Of a stretch of DNA of 64,000 nt, positions 62,672-64,000 are shown piece after piece. How positions within the stretch are numbered: position 1 is the first letter of the stretch; the number at the start of each line of letters is the position of its first letter. The notes beneath the pieces were generated by a model, which ran no database searches, was not told the DNA's origin, and worked only from the letters and a program-made list of their open reading frames with translations. The translations under genes and the position numbers were made by a program. The stretch is from NCBI RefSeq assembly GCF_010731115.1, contig NZ_AP022616.1, positions 5,022,001 to 5,086,000 on the forward strand, written 5' to 3'. Origin of the DNA: Mycolicibacterium phocaicum (GTDB taxonomy: Bacteria; Actinomycetota; Actinomycetes; Mycobacteriales; Mycobacteriaceae).

Positions 62672-64000
62672 ATGACCGCAGTGCCAGATTGGGACATTGT
62701 CAGCGACGCCGACTTGGTCGGCGCCGCGCTCTCCGGAGACCGCATGGCATTTGCCGGTATTTATGACCGCTATGCCGACCGGCTCCACGACTTCTGCGTC
62801 GGCATGGTCCGGGACCGCGATGCTGCCGCGGACTGCGTCCAGGACGTGTTCTGCACTGCCGCAACAGCTTTGGACAAGTTGCGGGAACCCGACAAGCTGC
62901 GCCCCTGGCTGTACGCGATCGCCAGGAACGAGGCGCTGCGCCGGATCCGGCAGCGGCGCCGCGAAGAACCGTCAGAAGAACTGCCCGACGAGGCGTCCGG
63001 GGACGCCGGACCCGACACCCTGGCGGCCCGCAACGAACTGGCCAAACTGGTCGCCGAAGCGGCCGGCGGATTGTCCGACCGGGACCGCGCGGTGCTGGAG
63101 CTGGGCTACCGCCACGGGTTGGAGGGGCCCGAACTTGCCGAGGCGCTCGGCGTCAGTACTGCCAGTGCCAAGAAGATCATGCAGCGGTTGCGCGACACCA
63201 TGGAGCGCTCGCTGGGCGCGTTGCTCGTCGCCCGCCGGGGACAGAGCGGCAACAGCTGCGCGGAATTGGGCGCGATCCTCGCCGGGTGGGACGGGACTTT
63301 CACGATCCTGATGCGCAAGCGGATCGCCCGTCATATCGAGAGCTGCCCGACGTGCGATCAGGACCGTCGCCGGATGGTCAACCCGGTGGCGCTGCTCGGC
63401 GGCACGCCGCTGTTCATCCCCGCGCCGGCCTGGCTGCGGGACCGCACGCTGAATCGGATTCAGCTGACCTCGGCATCCGCCGATCTCGGCAGCGCACCCA
63501 CCGAAGCGCAGAGTGCGCTGCCGGATGCGCCGACCGAGCAGTTCGCCGCGGCCGACGCGCTCGATGCCGAGCCCGCCACCACGTCGCCCAATGGTCGCGT
63601 GATGCTGACGATGTCTCTGCTGATCGGCATTCCGCTGATCGTGCTGGCACTGACCATCGCCTGGCGGTACGAAACCAACGCGCCCGTCACCCCGAAAGGG
63701 GTCACCACCTCCGTCACCGCGCCGCCGAGCACGAGGCCGGAAAACCCGGTGACCACCACCGCCGCGCCCCCGCCGCCGCCCAGCCCGACCGCCGTCGTCA
63801 CCGCGCCCGCGGAGCCGACGACGGTCCTGCCGCCACGGGCGGTCCCGCCGCCGCAGCAGTCGCCGGTGCCGCTGCCGCCGGCCGCGCCGGTTGTGACGCC
63901 GCCGCCGTCAACTCGGCCGGTGCCACCGCCGCGGCGTCCGCGGCCGCCCGTCGTCAGTGAAGAACCGTCCCCGCCGAGCAAACAGCCGCCCGTGATCACC
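62672..64000 (+). CDS. ECF sigma factor fused to zinc anti-sigma, membrane and Pro-rich domains (partial, intact in window)
   Basis: At least 443 residues, running off the end of the window. Sigma2 YDRYADRLHDFCVGMVRDRD and LRPWLYAIARNEALRRIRQR; sigma4 GGLSDRDRAVLELGYRHGLE with GVSTASAKKIMQRLRDT. A zinc anti-sigma-like HIESCPTCDQDRRR follows near residue 225, then a membrane helix MSLLIGIPLIVLALTIAWRY near 315-335, and a Thr/Pro-rich exterior. One chain thus carries both sigma and anti-sigma, so activation probably needs proteolysis or a conformational signal. No stop interrupts it, unlike the module 1 copy. Confidence 0.85.
   Translation, partial: MTAVPDWDIVSDADLVGAALSGDRMAFAGIYDRYADRLHDFCVGMVRDRDAAADCVQDVFCTAATALDKLREPDKLRPWLYAIARNEALRRIRQRRREEPSEELPDEASGDAGPDTLAARNELAKLVAEAAGGLSDRDRAVLELGYRHGLEGPELAEALGVSTASAKKIMQRLRDTMERSLGALLVARRGQSGNSCAELGAILAGWDGTFTILMRKRIARHIESCPTCDQDRRRMVNPVALLGGTPLFIPAPAWLRDRTLNRIQLTSASADLGSAPTEAQSALPDAPTEQFAAADALDAEPATTSPNGRVMLTMSLLIGIPLIVLALTIAWRYETNAPVTPKGVTTSVTAPPSTRPENPVTTTAAPPPPPSPTAVVTAPAEPTTVLPPRAVPPPQQSPVPLPPAAPVVTPPPSTRPVPPPRRPRPPVVSEEPSPPSKQPPVIT

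Overview
The window is high-GC actinobacterial DNA that reads as a Mycobacterium / Mycolicibacterium chromosome. The evidence is the tail of a mycofactocin cluster (mftD-E-F-G), an S10-spc ribosomal protein region followed by sppA, SAM-methyltransferase paralogues, secY-adk-map-sigL-rslA, an mmsA-fadE9-mmsB operon, mycobacterial-type sigma/anti-sigma pairs and lipoproteins. From memory, the backbone follows the M. tuberculosis Rv0694-Rv0753c order with several insertions. No tRNA, rRNA or CRISPR array was found.

Layout: 0-3.8 kb holds the end of mftD, then mftE, mftF and mftG. 3.9-10.1 kb is accessory: an MFS exporter with a divergent TetR regulator, a cytochrome P450, a lipoprotein type-B carboxylesterase, a SnoaL-like protein and a hotdog thioesterase. 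10.1-10.8 kb is non-coding, with a tandem copy of a dispersed repeat and the S10 promoter. 10.8-16.1 kb is rpsJ to rpsQ. 16.2-24.9 kb interrupts the ribosomal block with dipZ-like/sigK/rskA (sigK frameshifted by a 16-bp tandem duplication), atsA, a lipoprotein, an SMR transporter plus azoreductase facing a TetR regulator, and a YeiH-type exporter with a 41-residue companion. 25.1-29.8 kb is rplN to rplO. 29.9-36.7 kb holds a serine hydrolase, sppA and four tandem methyltransferase paralogues. 37.1-41.1 kb is secY-adk-map-sigL-rslA.

41.1-45.5 kb is a compact, translationally coupled four-gene operon: a ThDP-dependent enzyme, an SRPBCC protein, a KAS III-like enzyme lacking the usual catalytic His, and a HisC-like aminotransferase. 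It lies directly behind sigL-rslA. It carries the same TGAACC-N16-CGTGTC element as sigL itself, which matches the published SigL consensus as I recall it. This is the best candidate here for an undescribed, sigma-L-controlled biosynthetic system. 45.6-56.2 kb holds a MarR regulator, a membrane GGDEF-EAL protein, a GAF histidine kinase/LuxR response regulator pair, a HAD protein, a repetitive secreted protein and the valine-catabolic mmsA-fadE9-mmsB operon.

56.4-64 kb carries two related modules. Each has a small secreted aromatic-rich protein, preceded by a shared promoter-like element (AAAA..TGT-N20-GCTCCTAC), and then one polypeptide that fuses an ECF sigma factor to a zinc-type anti-sigma domain, a membrane segment and a Pro-rich exterior. 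The first fusion has an in-frame amber codon in the sigma2-sigma4 linker; the second is intact but runs off the window. Between them sits an IS3-family element interrupted by a group II intron (RT/maturase, domain V and both boundaries visible), which truncates a neighbouring gene.

All gene calls rest on reading translations and recalled family motifs. No database search was run, and M. tuberculosis comparisons are from memory.
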